From positions 30,793 to 94,792 of the forward strand of contig NZ_PVTZ01000011.1 in the NCBI RefSeq assembly GCF_003003125.1: 64,000 bases of DNA. The letters run 5' to 3'. Positions 40,602-48,838 of the stretch are shown one piece after another (within the stretch, counting starts at the first letter, position 1; every line of letters begins with the position of its first letter). A model generated the notes under the pieces. That model made no database searches. It was not told the DNA's origin and saw only the letters and a list, made by a program, of their open reading frames with translations. The translations under genes and the position numbers were made by a program. Origin of the DNA: Laceyella sediminis (GTDB taxonomy: Bacteria; Bacillota; Bacilli; Thermoactinomycetales; Thermoactinomycetaceae).

Positions 40602-41435
40602 TTGACAATGGTTGATTATTCGCGCAAGAGTACGGTACTTGAAATGGATGAACGCAACAGCCGGATGAAATTATTGCACTACAGATCCGAAGATATCGAA
40701 GCCTTGGCGAAGCATTTGGAGGAGTTGGCGGAGGAGAAAGATATCGGAAAAGTGTTGATTTATGCTGATCCCGACGATACTAAGGCGTTTGAAGAGATGG
40801 GTTTTGAGAAGGAAGGCGAAATTAGTGTCTTTTTCAACGGGGAGCCGGCTGTGATTTTATCGCGGTTTATTGATGACCGGCGCTCGGTGGAAAAAGATGC
40901 AGAAAAGAAGGATGAGATCGTCGAGCTGGCCGAGAAGACAGAAACGATCACAGAACCCCCGGAATTGGGGCCATCCTTCAGACTGCGCCGGGCGACAGAA
41001 GCGGATGCGGAGGAGCTGGCGGCGCTATACGCCAAAGTGTTTGAAACCTATCCGACGCCTGTGCATGATCCCAACTTCATTAGAAAATGCATGCGCAACG
41101 ATGTCTATTTCTCCGTCGTTACCGATCATGGCAAGATTGTAAGTGCTGCTTCGGCTGATGTGTTCACCCGTTACAATTGCGCGGAAATCACTGATTGCGC
41201 AACCGATCCCGCCTATCGGGGGCAAGGGTTACTCAGCGCAATCATTTTTGATTTGGAAAAGCAAATGCGGGCGCGGGGCGTGCCCAACCTGTTTTCTCTT
41301 ACACGTGCGGTGTCCGTGGGGATGAATATTGTGATATCGCGTCATGGGTTTGAGTATAAGGGGCGCCTTATTCAAAACAGCCACATTGCCGGCCGTTTTG
41401 AAGATATGAATATCTGGGTAAAAAAATTGGATTAA
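40602..41435 (+). CDS. ablB: Putative beta-lysine N6-acetyltransferase (AblB-like)
   Basis: 277 residues. The N-terminal ~110 residues (VLEMDERNSRMKLLHYRSEDIEAL, KVLIYADPDDTKAFEEMGF, EISVFFNGEPAVILSRF) and a C-terminal GNAT domain (DPAYRGQGLLSAIIFDLEKQMRARGVPNLFSLTRAVSVGMN) match AblB, which acetylates beta-lysine to the compatible solute N6-acetyl-beta-lysine. Its usual partner, lysine 2,3-aminomutase (AblA/KamA), is not next to it. TTG 40602 has AGGGGAGG 9 nt upstream; ATG 40608 is an alternative. Confidence 0.82.
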   Translation: MTMVDYSRKSTVLEMDERNSRMKLLHYRSEDIEALAKHLEELAEEKDIGKVLIYADPDDTKAFEEMGFEKEGEISVFFNGEPAVILSRFIDDRRSVEKDAEKKDEIVELAEKTETITEPPELGPSFRLRRATEADAEELAALYAKVFETYPTPVHDPNFIRKCMRNDVYFSVVTDHGKIVSAASADVFTRYNCAEITDCATDPAYRGQGLLSAIIFDLEKQMRARGVPNLFSLTRAVSVGMNIVISRHGFEYKGRLIQNSHIAGRFEDMNIWVKKLD

Positions 41436-41472
41436 TTGTTGATTGACGGCTCGCTTTGTGCGGGCGTACAGG

Positions 41473-41532
41473 AAAGCCGATGGTTGTAAAGGAGGCGGCG
41501 TTAGCCTCTTCGCAACCGTCGGCTTTTTTTTA
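41473..41532 (+). terminator. Terminator of the ablB-like gene
   Basis: AAAGCCGATGGTTG / CAACCGTCGGCTTT enclosing an inner GAGGCGGCGTTAGCCTC hairpin, followed by T8. Confidence 0.85.
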
Positions 41533-41614
41533 CATGGCCGAACCATACCATCCCGCGTAAAAGGCTTGGTTGTCGTATGATAGAGATAAGCGCAAAGAAA
41601 AGGAGAGAAAACAG

Positions 41615-42499
41615 ATGATACAAATTCAACCACTCAGCCGGTGTACATGGGAAGAGTCGCTAGCTTTGTGGAACGAAGCGTTTTCTGGTTATTTTGTGGA
41701 TGTGTCGATGACGATGGAGGCGTTTGTGGGAAAATGGTCGCGTGAATCGCTCTCACCCGACCATTCTCTGGTGGCGGTTGCTGATGGGAAATTGGTCGGA
41801 TTGGTATGTTCTGGTATCCGTACAGTGAATGGCAAGAAAATGGCCTGGAACGGGGGAACGGCGGTCGTCCCCGCTTGGCGTGGCAAAGGGGTGGGGCGGA
41901 AGCTGATGGAAGAAACCCTTGCTTTGTATGAGCGCGAAGGAGTTGAGCTTGCCACCCTTGAAGCGATCGCTGCAAATCAGGCGGCCATTCGCCTTTATGA
42001 ACGGTTGGGCTATCGGATTGTCGATCGCCTGTCTTATTACCAGTCGACCGAGCCATTGCGATTGATTGAGGCAGAACCATCTGTGTATCGCATTGATCGA
42101 GTTGTGCCAGCGCAGGTGGCATCGTTACCATTTTATTCTGCTGAGGTGCCATGGCAGGAACAGTGGTTTTGTTTGCGGGACGGAGAAGCATGGGTGGTTG
42201 CTGACAGCCGGGGAGATGTCTTGGGGTACGCGCTGGGCCGGCGGGAATTTGATGAGCGAGGGCGGTTACGCAGAGCTGTGCTTTATCAAGTAGAGATCGC
42301 TCCCGGTCGGATCGATGAGCAGGCATTTTTCCTGTCTCTGTTGGAAGCGGCATGGGGTCCCGCGACGGATATATGTGAACGCATCGTTGCAAACTGGCCG
42401 TCAGCTAAGTGCATGGGGGTGGAGATCTTCAACCGCTTGGGAATGAGGACGGCTATTGAACAGGTGTGGATGATGAAAGAAATAGGTGCTAACAAGTAG
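41615..42499 (+). CDS. GNAT-family N-acetyltransferase (two-domain)
   Basis: 294 residues. The first GNAT domain is complete (AVVPAWRGKGVGRKLMEETLALYEREGV, then NQAAIRLYERLGYRIVDRL). The second half (about 165-294) looks like a degenerate GNAT repeat, with DSRGDVLGYALGRREFD and a C-terminal IFNRLGMRT. ATG 41615 is chosen for AAAGGAGA upstream. Substrate unknown. Confidence 0.85.
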   Translation: MIQIQPLSRCTWEESLALWNEAFSGYFVDVSMTMEAFVGKWSRESLSPDHSLVAVADGKLVGLVCSGIRTVNGKKMAWNGGTAVVPAWRGKGVGRKLMEETLALYEREGVELATLEAIAANQAAIRLYERLGYRIVDRLSYYQSTEPLRLIEAEPSVYRIDRVVPAQVASLPFYSAEVPWQEQWFCLRDGEAWVVADSRGDVLGYALGRREFDERGRLRRAVLYQVEIAPGRIDEQAFFLSLLEAAWGPATDICERIVANWPSAKCMGVEIFNRLGMRTAIEQVWMMKEIGANK

Positions 42500-42567
42500 T
42501 CTATAGCCGCTGGATCATTTCTAGTTATTGGGTATTTCAGGCCGGAAACGAGGGTGAATTCATTCAA

Positions 42568-42593
42568 CGTTACAAAAGAACACTTTTGTAACG
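42568..42593. terminator. Hairpin downstream of the GNAT gene
   Basis: A perfect 11-bp stem CGTTACAAAAG / CTTTTGTAACG with loop AACA, 69 nt after the stop. There is no T-run, so terminator function is uncertain. Confidence 0.45.
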
Positions 42594-42689
42594 GTATAAA
42601 GCTGTGTTTAACCGCAAAATTGGTTGGATTTGTAAAAATAAGTTGATGGAAGCAATACCGGTAGGTTGATTCGCACATCACCGCCCGAC

Positions 42690-42824
42690 TAGGGTGTGTC
42701 TGGCAAATCAAGTTGGTGGGGAAGAAGTGGCCGAAAAACCTTTTCTCGAGGAGCGCCGAGGCACAAGTGAAGAAAATGAGAAAATGGTTTTGGGGCCGCT
42801 GGCCTATTCATCAGACACGCCCTA
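42690..42824. mobile_element. MITE-like element, copy 2
   Basis: 135 bp with terminal repeats TAGGGTGTGTCTG and CAGACACGCCCTA. About 90% identical by eye to the copy at 1281-1413, in the same orientation, with a 2-bp insertion. It lies in a 575-bp gap between the GNAT and peptidase genes. The rest of that gap holds only the hairpin at 42568-42593 and a promoter at 42994-43023. Confidence 0.8.
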
Positions 42825-42993
42825 AAGCCGGAAGAAAGAGTGAATGGCAAATCCATAGTAATACAAACAAATCAAAATAGAGTGAATATTATTCTATTCT
42901 TACTAATGGATTATAAACAAATATGATTATTAAACAAGTTTGCCACACAAACAAAATGATGAAAAATTATGGACGCATTCCAGGTGATTTTGC

Positions 42994-43023
42994 TTGAAGT
43001 GCTTGAACATTCCAGCATACAAT
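42994..43023 (+). promoter_or_regulatory. Promoter of the oligoendopeptidase gene
   Basis: TTGAAG (42994-42999), 18 bp, TACAAT (43018-43023). Confidence 0.5.
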
Positions 43024-43075
43024 TTATTTGAAGTCATCCCCAAAGGGGAAATATTGAAAACAAGGGTGAATGCAA

Positions 43076-44860
43076 TTGTCAGCAACCTATTCGCAGACAT
43101 GGGATTTGGAAAACATTTTCAGCGGCGGAAGCGAGTCATCCACTTTGGTACAACATCTAGAAAAGCTTGAGCATGAACTCCCTTTGTTAAAGAAATACAT
43201 AGAGACGCTGGAGCCAACAGCCTCTTTGGCTTCGTGGGTTGATGCTATTCAACCGTTGCAGAAGTTGGGCAGTGGCCTTGTGGAAGCACGGTCGTTTCTT
43301 GACTGTCTCGAGTCGCAAAATGTCAAAGATGAAAAAGCCAAGGTTTTGTCGGGCAAATTGACGCAAATCGGCGCAACCTACGAAGCGGTGATCACCGCCC
43401 TGGAAAGCAAAGTGGCTCGAGTGCCGGAATCCGATTGGCAACAACTGATGAAATCTCCTGAGCTAAATCAAGTGTCTTTCTCGCTGAACGAAATGCGCAA
43501 ACGCTCGTTGGAAAAACTGCCGCCAGCACAGGAAGAGTTGGCCGGTGATTTGAGCGTGGACGGGTATCATGCTTGGTCAGAAATGTATAGCACCATTGTG
43601 GGTCGCATGCAAGTGCCATTTGAAGAAGGCGGCGAGACCAAGCTATTATCCGTTGGACAGCTGGCAAACAAAATGGCCAGTCCCGACCGGGAGGTGCGCC
43701 AGCGGGTGTTTGAGAAGTGGGAAGAGGCTTGGCGGAACGAAGCGGACCTTTGTGCCGTCACCATCAACCATCTGGCCGGTTATCGTTTGCAACTGTATAA
43801 ACGCCGTCAATGGGAGAATGTGCTGAAAGAGCCGCTTGACCTCAACCGGATGGAGGGGCAGACTCTCCAAACGATGTGGGATGTGGTTGCCAAAAACAAA
43901 CATCGTTTGCTTCCATACATGAAGCGCAAGGCGGAAATGCTGGGAGTGGATCAGCTCAGTTGGCACGATGTGCAAGCGCCGTTGCCAGGAAATAAGCAAA
44001 CGCTTTCATATGATGAAGCGGCGAAGTTCATCATTGAGCAATTTGAGCAATTCAGCCCCGATATGGCTTCGTTTGCGCAAATGGCGTTTGAAAAAAGATG
44101 GATTGAAGCCGAGGATCGCCCAGGAAAACGACCCGGCGGGTTTATGACGGATTTCCCCATAAGCGGCGAATCACGCATTTTCATGACATTTAGCGGAACG
44201 CCGGGTTGCGTGTCCACGTTGGCCCATGAGTTGGGACACGCTTACCACACGTATGTGATGAAAGACTTGCCTTTCTTGGCGCAACAATATGCCATGAATG
44301 TTGCGGAAACCGCCTCCACGTTTGCCGAAGTGATCGTGATTGATGCCGCGATCAAACAAGCGACTTCCAAAGAGGAGAAGATGGTACTTTTAGCTGATAA
44401 AATCCAATCCACGATTGCGTTTTTGATGGATATCCATTCACGCTTCCTCTTTGAAACGCGTTTTTATGAAAAGCGCAAACAAGGCCCGCTTACGCGCGAC
44501 GAGTTATGCGAATTGATGGTGGAAGCGCAGAAAGAAGGCTTCGCCGACATGTTGGCTGAATACCACCCACATTTCTGGGCTTCAAAACTTCACTTTTATG
44601 CAACGGATATGCCTTTCTACAATTTCCCATACACTTTTGGGTATTTGTTCAGTGCCGGTATTTACGCCCGCGCGTTGCAGGAAGGGGCAGGCTTCGCGAC
44701 CAAATATGTCGATTTGCTTCGTGACACAGCCAGCATGACGGTGGAGGAGCTGGGTAAACGGCATCTCGGGGTTGACTTGACGCAGCCGGACTTCTGGCAG
44801 GATGCGATGGATTTGTTGATGGCTGACGTGGATGAGTTTTTGGCATTGACAGAAGCGTGA
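43076..44860 (+). CDS. M3-family oligoendopeptidase (PepF-like)
   Basis: 594-residue cytosolic zinc peptidase that degrades oligopeptides. The zinc motif HELGHAYH (H384, E385, H388) is followed by the third-ligand segment MNVAETASTFAE. PISGESRIFMTFSGTPGCVSTLAHE and the C-terminal NFPYTFGYLFSAGIYA are PepF/M3B features. TTG 43076 is 7 nt from AGGGTG; the in-frame ATG at 43070 directly abuts the SD. Own promoter and terminator. Confidence 0.92.
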   Translation: MSATYSQTWDLENIFSGGSESSTLVQHLEKLEHELPLLKKYIETLEPTASLASWVDAIQPLQKLGSGLVEARSFLDCLESQNVKDEKAKVLSGKLTQIGATYEAVITALESKVARVPESDWQQLMKSPELNQVSFSLNEMRKRSLEKLPPAQEELAGDLSVDGYHAWSEMYSTIVGRMQVPFEEGGETKLLSVGQLANKMASPDREVRQRVFEKWEEAWRNEADLCAVTINHLAGYRLQLYKRRQWENVLKEPLDLNRMEGQTLQTMWDVVAKNKHRLLPYMKRKAEMLGVDQLSWHDVQAPLPGNKQTLSYDEAAKFIIEQFEQFSPDMASFAQMAFEKRWIEAEDRPGKRPGGFMTDFPISGESRIFMTFSGTPGCVSTLAHELGHAYHTYVMKDLPFLAQQYAMNVAETASTFAEVIVIDAAIKQATSKEEKMVLLADKIQSTIAFLMDIHSRFLFETRFYEKRKQGPLTRDELCELMVEAQKEGFADMLAEYHPHFWASKLHFYATDMPFYNFPYTFGYLFSAGIYARALQEGAGFATKYVDLLRDTASMTVEELGKRHLGVDLTQPDFWQDAMDLLMADVDEFLALTEA

Positions 44861-44868
44861 ACTTAATC

Positions 44869-44902
44869 GCCCGGGAGGGTTTGAACCCTTCCGGGCTTTT
44901 TC
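44869..44902 (+). terminator. Terminator of the oligoendopeptidase gene
   Basis: GCCCGGGAGGGTT / AACCCTTCCGGGC stem with a TTTTT tail. Confidence 0.9.
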
Positions 44903-44940
44903 GATTGCGTCGTGCATGGCTGATCTGAGGGGATAGATGA

Positions 44941-45546
44941 ATGATACGTCATAACCATGGTTCCGCTGTTGCAGTGGTCGTGTTGCATGAAATTTATGGG
45001 TTAAACCGACATGTGGATGAAGTTTGTCTCAATTGGTCGCGGTTGGGGTACGATGTAGTGGCCCCCGATTTGTTGGCAGGCCGCGTGTATGCATATGAAC
45101 AAGAAAGCGATGCATATCGAGCTTTCATGGAAGGAGTGGGATTTGCCAAGGCGGCTGGGGATGTGCGAGTGTTGCTGGATGAATTATGGACAACATACAC
45201 CCAAGTATTTGTCGTCGGTTACAGTATCGGGGCGACCATTGGGTGGATGGTTGCTAAGCAGGGGGGGGGAATGGATGGTTTGGTCGGATATTATGGATCG
45301 CGCATTCGGGATTATGTTGATATGCCTCCCCGTTGCCCGGCTATGCTGTTTTTTCCTGAAAAAGAAGCTTCATTTGATGTGACCCGGCTACGGGATGAGC
45401 TGAGTGCAATGGGCGGTGTGCAAGTTAGATTATTTCCGGGAGAGCATGGATTTGCTGATCCTTTCTCCGGCCGGTGCGCAACATTGAGCGCCAAAGAGGC
45501 GGATGGGCTTAGTATCTCTTTTATACGGGGCCTCCAACAGGGATGA
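44941..45546 (+). CDS. Dienelactone hydrolase-family alpha/beta hydrolase
   Basis: 201 residues. The family's Glu-containing loop VVLHEIYGLNRHV, the nucleophile elbow GYSIGA (Ser where classical DLH has Cys), a probable Asp near PEKEASFD and the terminal His in GEHGFADP are visible. GAGGGG lies 8 nt before the ATG. A run of nine G (45261-45269) inside the gene encodes Gly-Gly and could slip in replication. Substrate unknown. Confidence 0.85.
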   Translation: MIRHNHGSAVAVVVLHEIYGLNRHVDEVCLNWSRLGYDVVAPDLLAGRVYAYEQESDAYRAFMEGVGFAKAAGDVRVLLDELWTTYTQVFVVGYSIGATIGWMVAKQGGGMDGLVGYYGSRIRDYVDMPPRCPAMLFFPEKEASFDVTRLRDELSAMGGVQVRLFPGEHGFADPFSGRCATLSAKEADGLSISFIRGLQQG

Positions 45547-45568
45547 GGGTGTTGTGTGATGGGTAAAG

Positions 45569-45591
45569 TCGTAGGGAGTTCTTCCCTGCGA
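45569..45591 (+). terminator. Weak hairpin after the dienelactone hydrolase gene
   Basis: TCGTAGGGA / TCCCTGCGA stem (one G-U) followed by TTATTC; no clear T-run. Confidence 0.4.
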
Positions 45592-45623
45592 TTATTCATT
45601 AATTTAATAAATCTAACCGACTG

Positions 45624-45652
45624 TTGAATTAGATTGTGGTGAGGGGTAAACT
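45624..45652 (+). promoter_or_regulatory. Alpha-amylase promoter
   Basis: TTGAAT (45624-45629), 17 bp, TAAACT (45647-45652). The start site should be near 45660, just before the cre at 45664. Confidence 0.6.
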
Positions 45653-45663
45653 GATAGTAAATA

Positions 45664-45678
45664 GTGCAAACGATTTCA
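45664..45678. promoter_or_regulatory. CcpA catabolite-responsive element (cre) 1
   Basis: GTGCAAACGATTTCA matches WTGNAANCGNWNNCW at all but the first position. It sits at about +5 to +19, the usual place for CcpA repression of amylase genes. Confidence 0.75.
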
Positions 45679-45720
45679 CAAGGTATATAGAGGGATAAGC
45701 GGCGATTTTTATGCATTTTT

Positions 45721-45735
45721 TTGAAAGCGTTTGCG
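45721..45735. promoter_or_regulatory. Possible second cre site
   Basis: TTGAAAGCGTTTGCG matches the cre consensus at all but the last position, 28 bp before the amylase ATG. Confidence 0.6.
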
Positions 45736-45762
45736 CAATTGGAAATGAAGGGGAGAGGATGC

Positions 45763-47211
45763 ATGAAAAAGGGAGCTTTGCTCAGTGGGTTGGTGTGTTT
45801 ATTGGCGGCTGTGCTGATGTTTGCTTCTACCGTACCCACGGCCATGGCGCTTTCTCCTGCGGATTGGCAAGAGAAAAGCATCTATTTCATTATGACCGAC
45901 CGGTTTGATAATGGCGACCCCAGCAATGACAATTATGGCGGTTTTAACGCTGACAAAAGCGATCCGCGCAAGTATCACGGTGGGGATTTTCAAGGGATTA
46001 TCAATCGCTTGGACTACATCAAGAATATGGGATTCACGGCCATTTGGATCACTCCGGTCACGATGCAAAAGAGCGCCAATGCGTATCATGGTTATTGGAC
46101 CTACGATTTTTACAGCGTAGATGGGCATCTGGGTTCCATGGCTAAGTTGCAAGAATTGGTGCGGGCGGCGCATGCGAAAGGGATATCGGTGATGCTGGAT
46201 GTGGTCGCTAATCATACGGGAGATTTCCAACCTTCGAGCTTCGCCAAAGCTCCATTTGACAAGGCAGATTGGTACCATCATTATGGCGACACCCAAGATT
46301 GGAACGATCAATGGTGGGTGGAGAATGGAGATATTGCCGGCTTGGATGATTTAAACCAAGACAATCCGGCAGTGGCAGCGGAATTGAAGAATTGGATCGC
46401 ATGGCTTGTGCAAACGACCGGAGTGGATGGGTTGCGCGTTGATACGGTGAAACACGTTCCAAAGTGGTTCTGGCGCGAATTTGACGGGGCAGCCAATACC
46501 TTTACCCTTGGCGAAGTGTTTCATGGGGACCCTGCATATGTGGGCGATTACACCAATTATTTGGATGCGGTGCTCGATTTTCCGATGTACTACACCATCA
46601 AAAATGTGTTTGGCCAAGACCAGTCGATGAGACAGATTGCGGATCGTTACGCCCAAGACTATCGATATAAAAATCCGATGACTAACGGCTTGTTTATAGA
46701 CAACCATGACGTGCCGCGCTTTTTGAATGAAGCTTCAGGCAAGCCTGGCGCTTCCTGGGACAAGTGGCCGCAATTAAAAGCGGCATTGGGCTTCATGTTT
46801 ACTACCCGTGGGATCCCGATTCTGTATCAAGGCACAGAGCAGGGATTTAGCGGGGGTGCTGATCCTTACAACCGGGAAGATATGGTGTTTAACGACAAGC
46901 ATGAGCTCTACGGTTATATCGCCAAGCTAAATTACATTCGTAACACCCATATCGCTTTGCGCAAAGGAACACAGGCCGAAAAGTGGGTGGATGACACATT
47001 TTACGCTTTTCAGCGTTCGTATAACGGCGATGAGGTGGTGGTGATGATCAACAATTCTTGGAACAGCCAGACGCGCACAGTGCCCAACATCGACCGAGTC
47101 GCCAATGGCGAAACCCTGTACAATCGGATGGGGACGGACAAAGTAACAGTGAACAATGGTTCGATTACTGCCACACTTGGCCCCAAAGAAGTAAAGATAT
47201 TTACTAAATGA
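45763..47211 (+). CDS. Secreted alpha-amylase (GH13)
   Basis: 482 residues. ATG 45763 (SD GGGGAGAGG) gives a signal peptide MKKGALLSGLVCLLAAVLMF with cleavage near AMA. GH13 motifs: DVVANHTG (region I), GLRVDTVKH (nucleophile D227), GEVFHG (acid E251) and FIDNHDVPRF (D316). The calcium-loop start YFIMTDRFDNGDPSNDN resembles CGTase-like and Thermoactinomyces amylases. No starch-binding domain is evident. It degrades starch outside the cell; glucose repression through the cre sites is expected. Confidence 0.94.
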   Translation: MKKGALLSGLVCLLAAVLMFASTVPTAMALSPADWQEKSIYFIMTDRFDNGDPSNDNYGGFNADKSDPRKYHGGDFQGIINRLDYIKNMGFTAIWITPVTMQKSANAYHGYWTYDFYSVDGHLGSMAKLQELVRAAHAKGISVMLDVVANHTGDFQPSSFAKAPFDKADWYHHYGDTQDWNDQWWVENGDIAGLDDLNQDNPAVAAELKNWIAWLVQTTGVDGLRVDTVKHVPKWFWREFDGAANTFTLGEVFHGDPAYVGDYTNYLDAVLDFPMYYTIKNVFGQDQSMRQIADRYAQDYRYKNPMTNGLFIDNHDVPRFLNEASGKPGASWDKWPQLKAALGFMFTTRGIPILYQGTEQGFSGGADPYNREDMVFNDKHELYGYIAKLNYIRNTHIALRKGTQAEKWVDDTFYAFQRSYNGDEVVVMINNSWNSQTRTVPNIDRVANGETLYNRMGTDKVTVNNGSITATLGPKEVKIFTK

Positions 47212-47244
47212 AGATATATCGTCAGTGTTCAAAGTGAAATGGAC

Positions 47245-47284
47245 AAAAAAAGCAAAGGGTTCATAAAAGCCCTTTGCTTTTTTA
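47245..47284. terminator. Bidirectional terminator after the amylase gene
   Basis: AAAAAAGCAAAGGG / CCCTTTGCTTTTTT stem; serves the convergent minus-strand gene as well. Confidence 0.9.
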
Positions 47285-47285
47285 T

Positions 47286-47987
47286 TTATTCTGTTGGTGA
47301 TCCTCCCAGTGCACTGAGCACCTCGGATAGCTTCCGGCCGCTGATTTGATCGGGATAGGATGAAGCGAAGTTTTCGAAATGAACCAAGACTTCTTCGCGT
47401 TTTCCTTCCTCTGCGGACTGAATCGTGCTACGTTGGCTCAGCAGAGAGGGATGCGGCTTGACGAGGGAGACCGTTTGGTTGTTGTGGATCTCCAGGATAT
47501 ATGGGAAAAATGGGATCCCGTAGTAGTCAGTGTTTTTAATCGGTGTCAAAAATAACATGTATGATTTCCCGAATTCTGGTTTGATATAGTTAGGGTCGGT
47601 CACTGACAACTTATCTTGGGAGTCCAGATTGGCCAGTTCCTTAGTTTTAGGAATGTTAACACGGATGATGGGCTCTTTGCTAATGGCTCCTTTGATGACT
47701 TGATCGGCTTTAAATTGATATAATTCCCCTTCATGATAGACCGTGTTGGATGCTAAGCCGGGATTGTTGAGATCGCGAGCAGAATTGATCTTGCGCTCCA
47801 TTTTCACAAATTTCCCCACCACGATGACCTCGGATTGGTTCTTCATTTCTTCTAGGTTATAGGCTGCATGTAGTGAGCCATTGACGCGTATCACTCGGGG
47901 ATCGGTGTTAAAGAATTGGATGCCGATGAAGAAAGCGGCAACAGCGATGGATATAAATGCGGCTATATTCAGCCAGGTTTTACGCAT
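47286..47987 (-). CDS. Membrane-anchored protein of unknown function (233 aa)
   Basis: An N-terminal helix (MRKTWLNIAAFISIAVAAFFIG) anchors an extracellular domain of about 200 residues (SEVIVVGKFVKMERKIN, FKADQVIKGAISKEPIIRVNIP, GKSYMLFLTP, FFPYILEIHNNQTVSLV). The beta-rich pattern resembles proteins found beside secreted proteases in Bacillus. It lies 13 nt downstream of the snapalysin-like gene, with GGAGGGGAG as SD, so both form one operon. A role as partner, inhibitor or substrate of that protease is inference. Confidence 0.72.
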   Translation of the reverse strand: MRKTWLNIAAFISIAVAAFFIGIQFFNTDPRVIRVNGSLHAAYNLEEMKNQSEVIVVGKFVKMERKINSARDLNNPGLASNTVYHEGELYQFKADQVIKGAISKEPIIRVNIPKTKELANLDSQDKLSVTDPNYIKPEFGKSYMLFLTPIKNTDYYGIPFFPYILEIHNNQTVSLVKPHPSLLSQRSTIQSAEEGKREEVLVHFENFASSYPDQISGRKLSEVLSALGGSPTE

Positions 47988-48000
47988 GGTCTCCCCTCCG

Positions 48001-48510
48001 TCAGTAGATATAGTTGATGCCTTTGATATCGTCTGCTTGTGGGACGGAAACGTTGGGCGTGTATTTGTACATCAGTGTGGTAGTATAGTTGTTGTCGTCC
48101 AGACCCAATACATGTCCCAACTCATGGCCAGCGATCTTGACTGACTTTTCGTATGTAGTTGTATATTCATGGTTCAACTTAGTTACCCAATAATCGATGC
48201 AGCTGTCTTCACCTGCTGAATAGCCGGTGTAGCCATTCCAGCCATCAGCTTCCCGGTAAGAATCGATCACGCCGCTAGCGGTGTTGTTGCCGACAAAGTT
48301 CCGGTAAGATTGGGCGGCGGCCCAGTTTTTCATCGCTTGGGTGGCACCCGTTTGATGATTATAAGAGATGGAACCGCCCCACCGGAAATAGACGGGGTTG
48401 GTGCATTGCTTTTTGCCGGTCACCGAAAATGCGAACACGTTTGAACTATATAGCGCGGCAGTGGTTAAGCCTGTACAAATCGCAAGGAGAATGCCCCAAA
48501 ATTTATTCAT
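48001..48510 (-). CDS. Secreted small zinc protease (snapalysin/matrixin-like)
   Basis: 169 residues with signal peptide MNKFWGILLAICTGLTTAAL (cleavage near VFA). The zinc motif is H129-E-L-G-H-V-L-G-L-D-D139, i.e. HExxHxxGxxD with Asp as third ligand, as in M7 snapalysin, followed by a Met-turn-like LMYKY. The upstream part (CTNPVYFRWGGSISYNHQ, ATQAMKNWAAAQ) resembles matrixins. First gene of a two-gene minus-strand operon. An 18-bp palindrome lies 37 bp upstream. Confidence 0.85.
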   Translation of the reverse strand: MNKFWGILLAICTGLTTAALYSSNVFAFSVTGKKQCTNPVYFRWGGSISYNHQTGATQAMKNWAAAQSYRNFVGNNTASGVIDSYREADGWNGYTGYSAGEDSCIDYWVTKLNHEYTTTYEKSVKIAGHELGHVLGLDDNNYTTTLMYKYTPNVSVPQADDIKGINYIY

Positions 48511-48724
48511 GGTCGTTACTCCCTTCCAAGTGGTCTTATGAAAGCGTATATTATTAATAATATAAAAGATTGGTAGTTAAAGTCTATGATTTGGTTTTAA
48601 ATATTTACATATTTTTAAATGTAATTGTTATAAAAGATGGAATTTCTATGATGTGTAGAACACCTCGCCCATAGGAAAGACGGATGATCGTTCTGCTTTT
48701 TTGTTTTGTCATGAGGGAGCATCC
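48511..48724. other. AT-rich promoter region with palindrome TATATTATT-AATAATATA (48547-48564)
   Basis: The perfect 18-bp palindrome lies upstream of the minus-strand protease operon and could be an operator or a chance product of AT-richness. No gene was found in this stretch. Confidence 0.35.
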
Positions 48725-48838
48725 ATGAGGCGGAGGGGTTGTTTGTGCTGTATTTTTAGTGATGTCGCCTTGATTCTAGTGGAGGTATTTACAAGATTGT
48801 TGTGGAGAAATTTAGTAGGAGAGGTGAAAATTGTATGA
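48725..48838 (+). CDS. Possible 37-aa leader protein coupled to the NUDIX gene
   Basis: ATG 48725 lies 5 nt after GGAG (within AGGGAG). The 37 residues start MRRRGCLCCIFSDVALILVE and are basic, Cys-rich at the front and hydrophobic in the middle. The TGA (48836-48838) overlaps the ATG of the NUDIX gene (48835) as ATGA, the classical arrangement for coupled translation. The NUDIX gene also has its own SD within this frame. It could be a membrane micropeptide or a chance frame. Confidence 0.4.
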   Translation: MRRRGCLCCIFSDVALILVEVFTRLLWRNLVGEVKIV

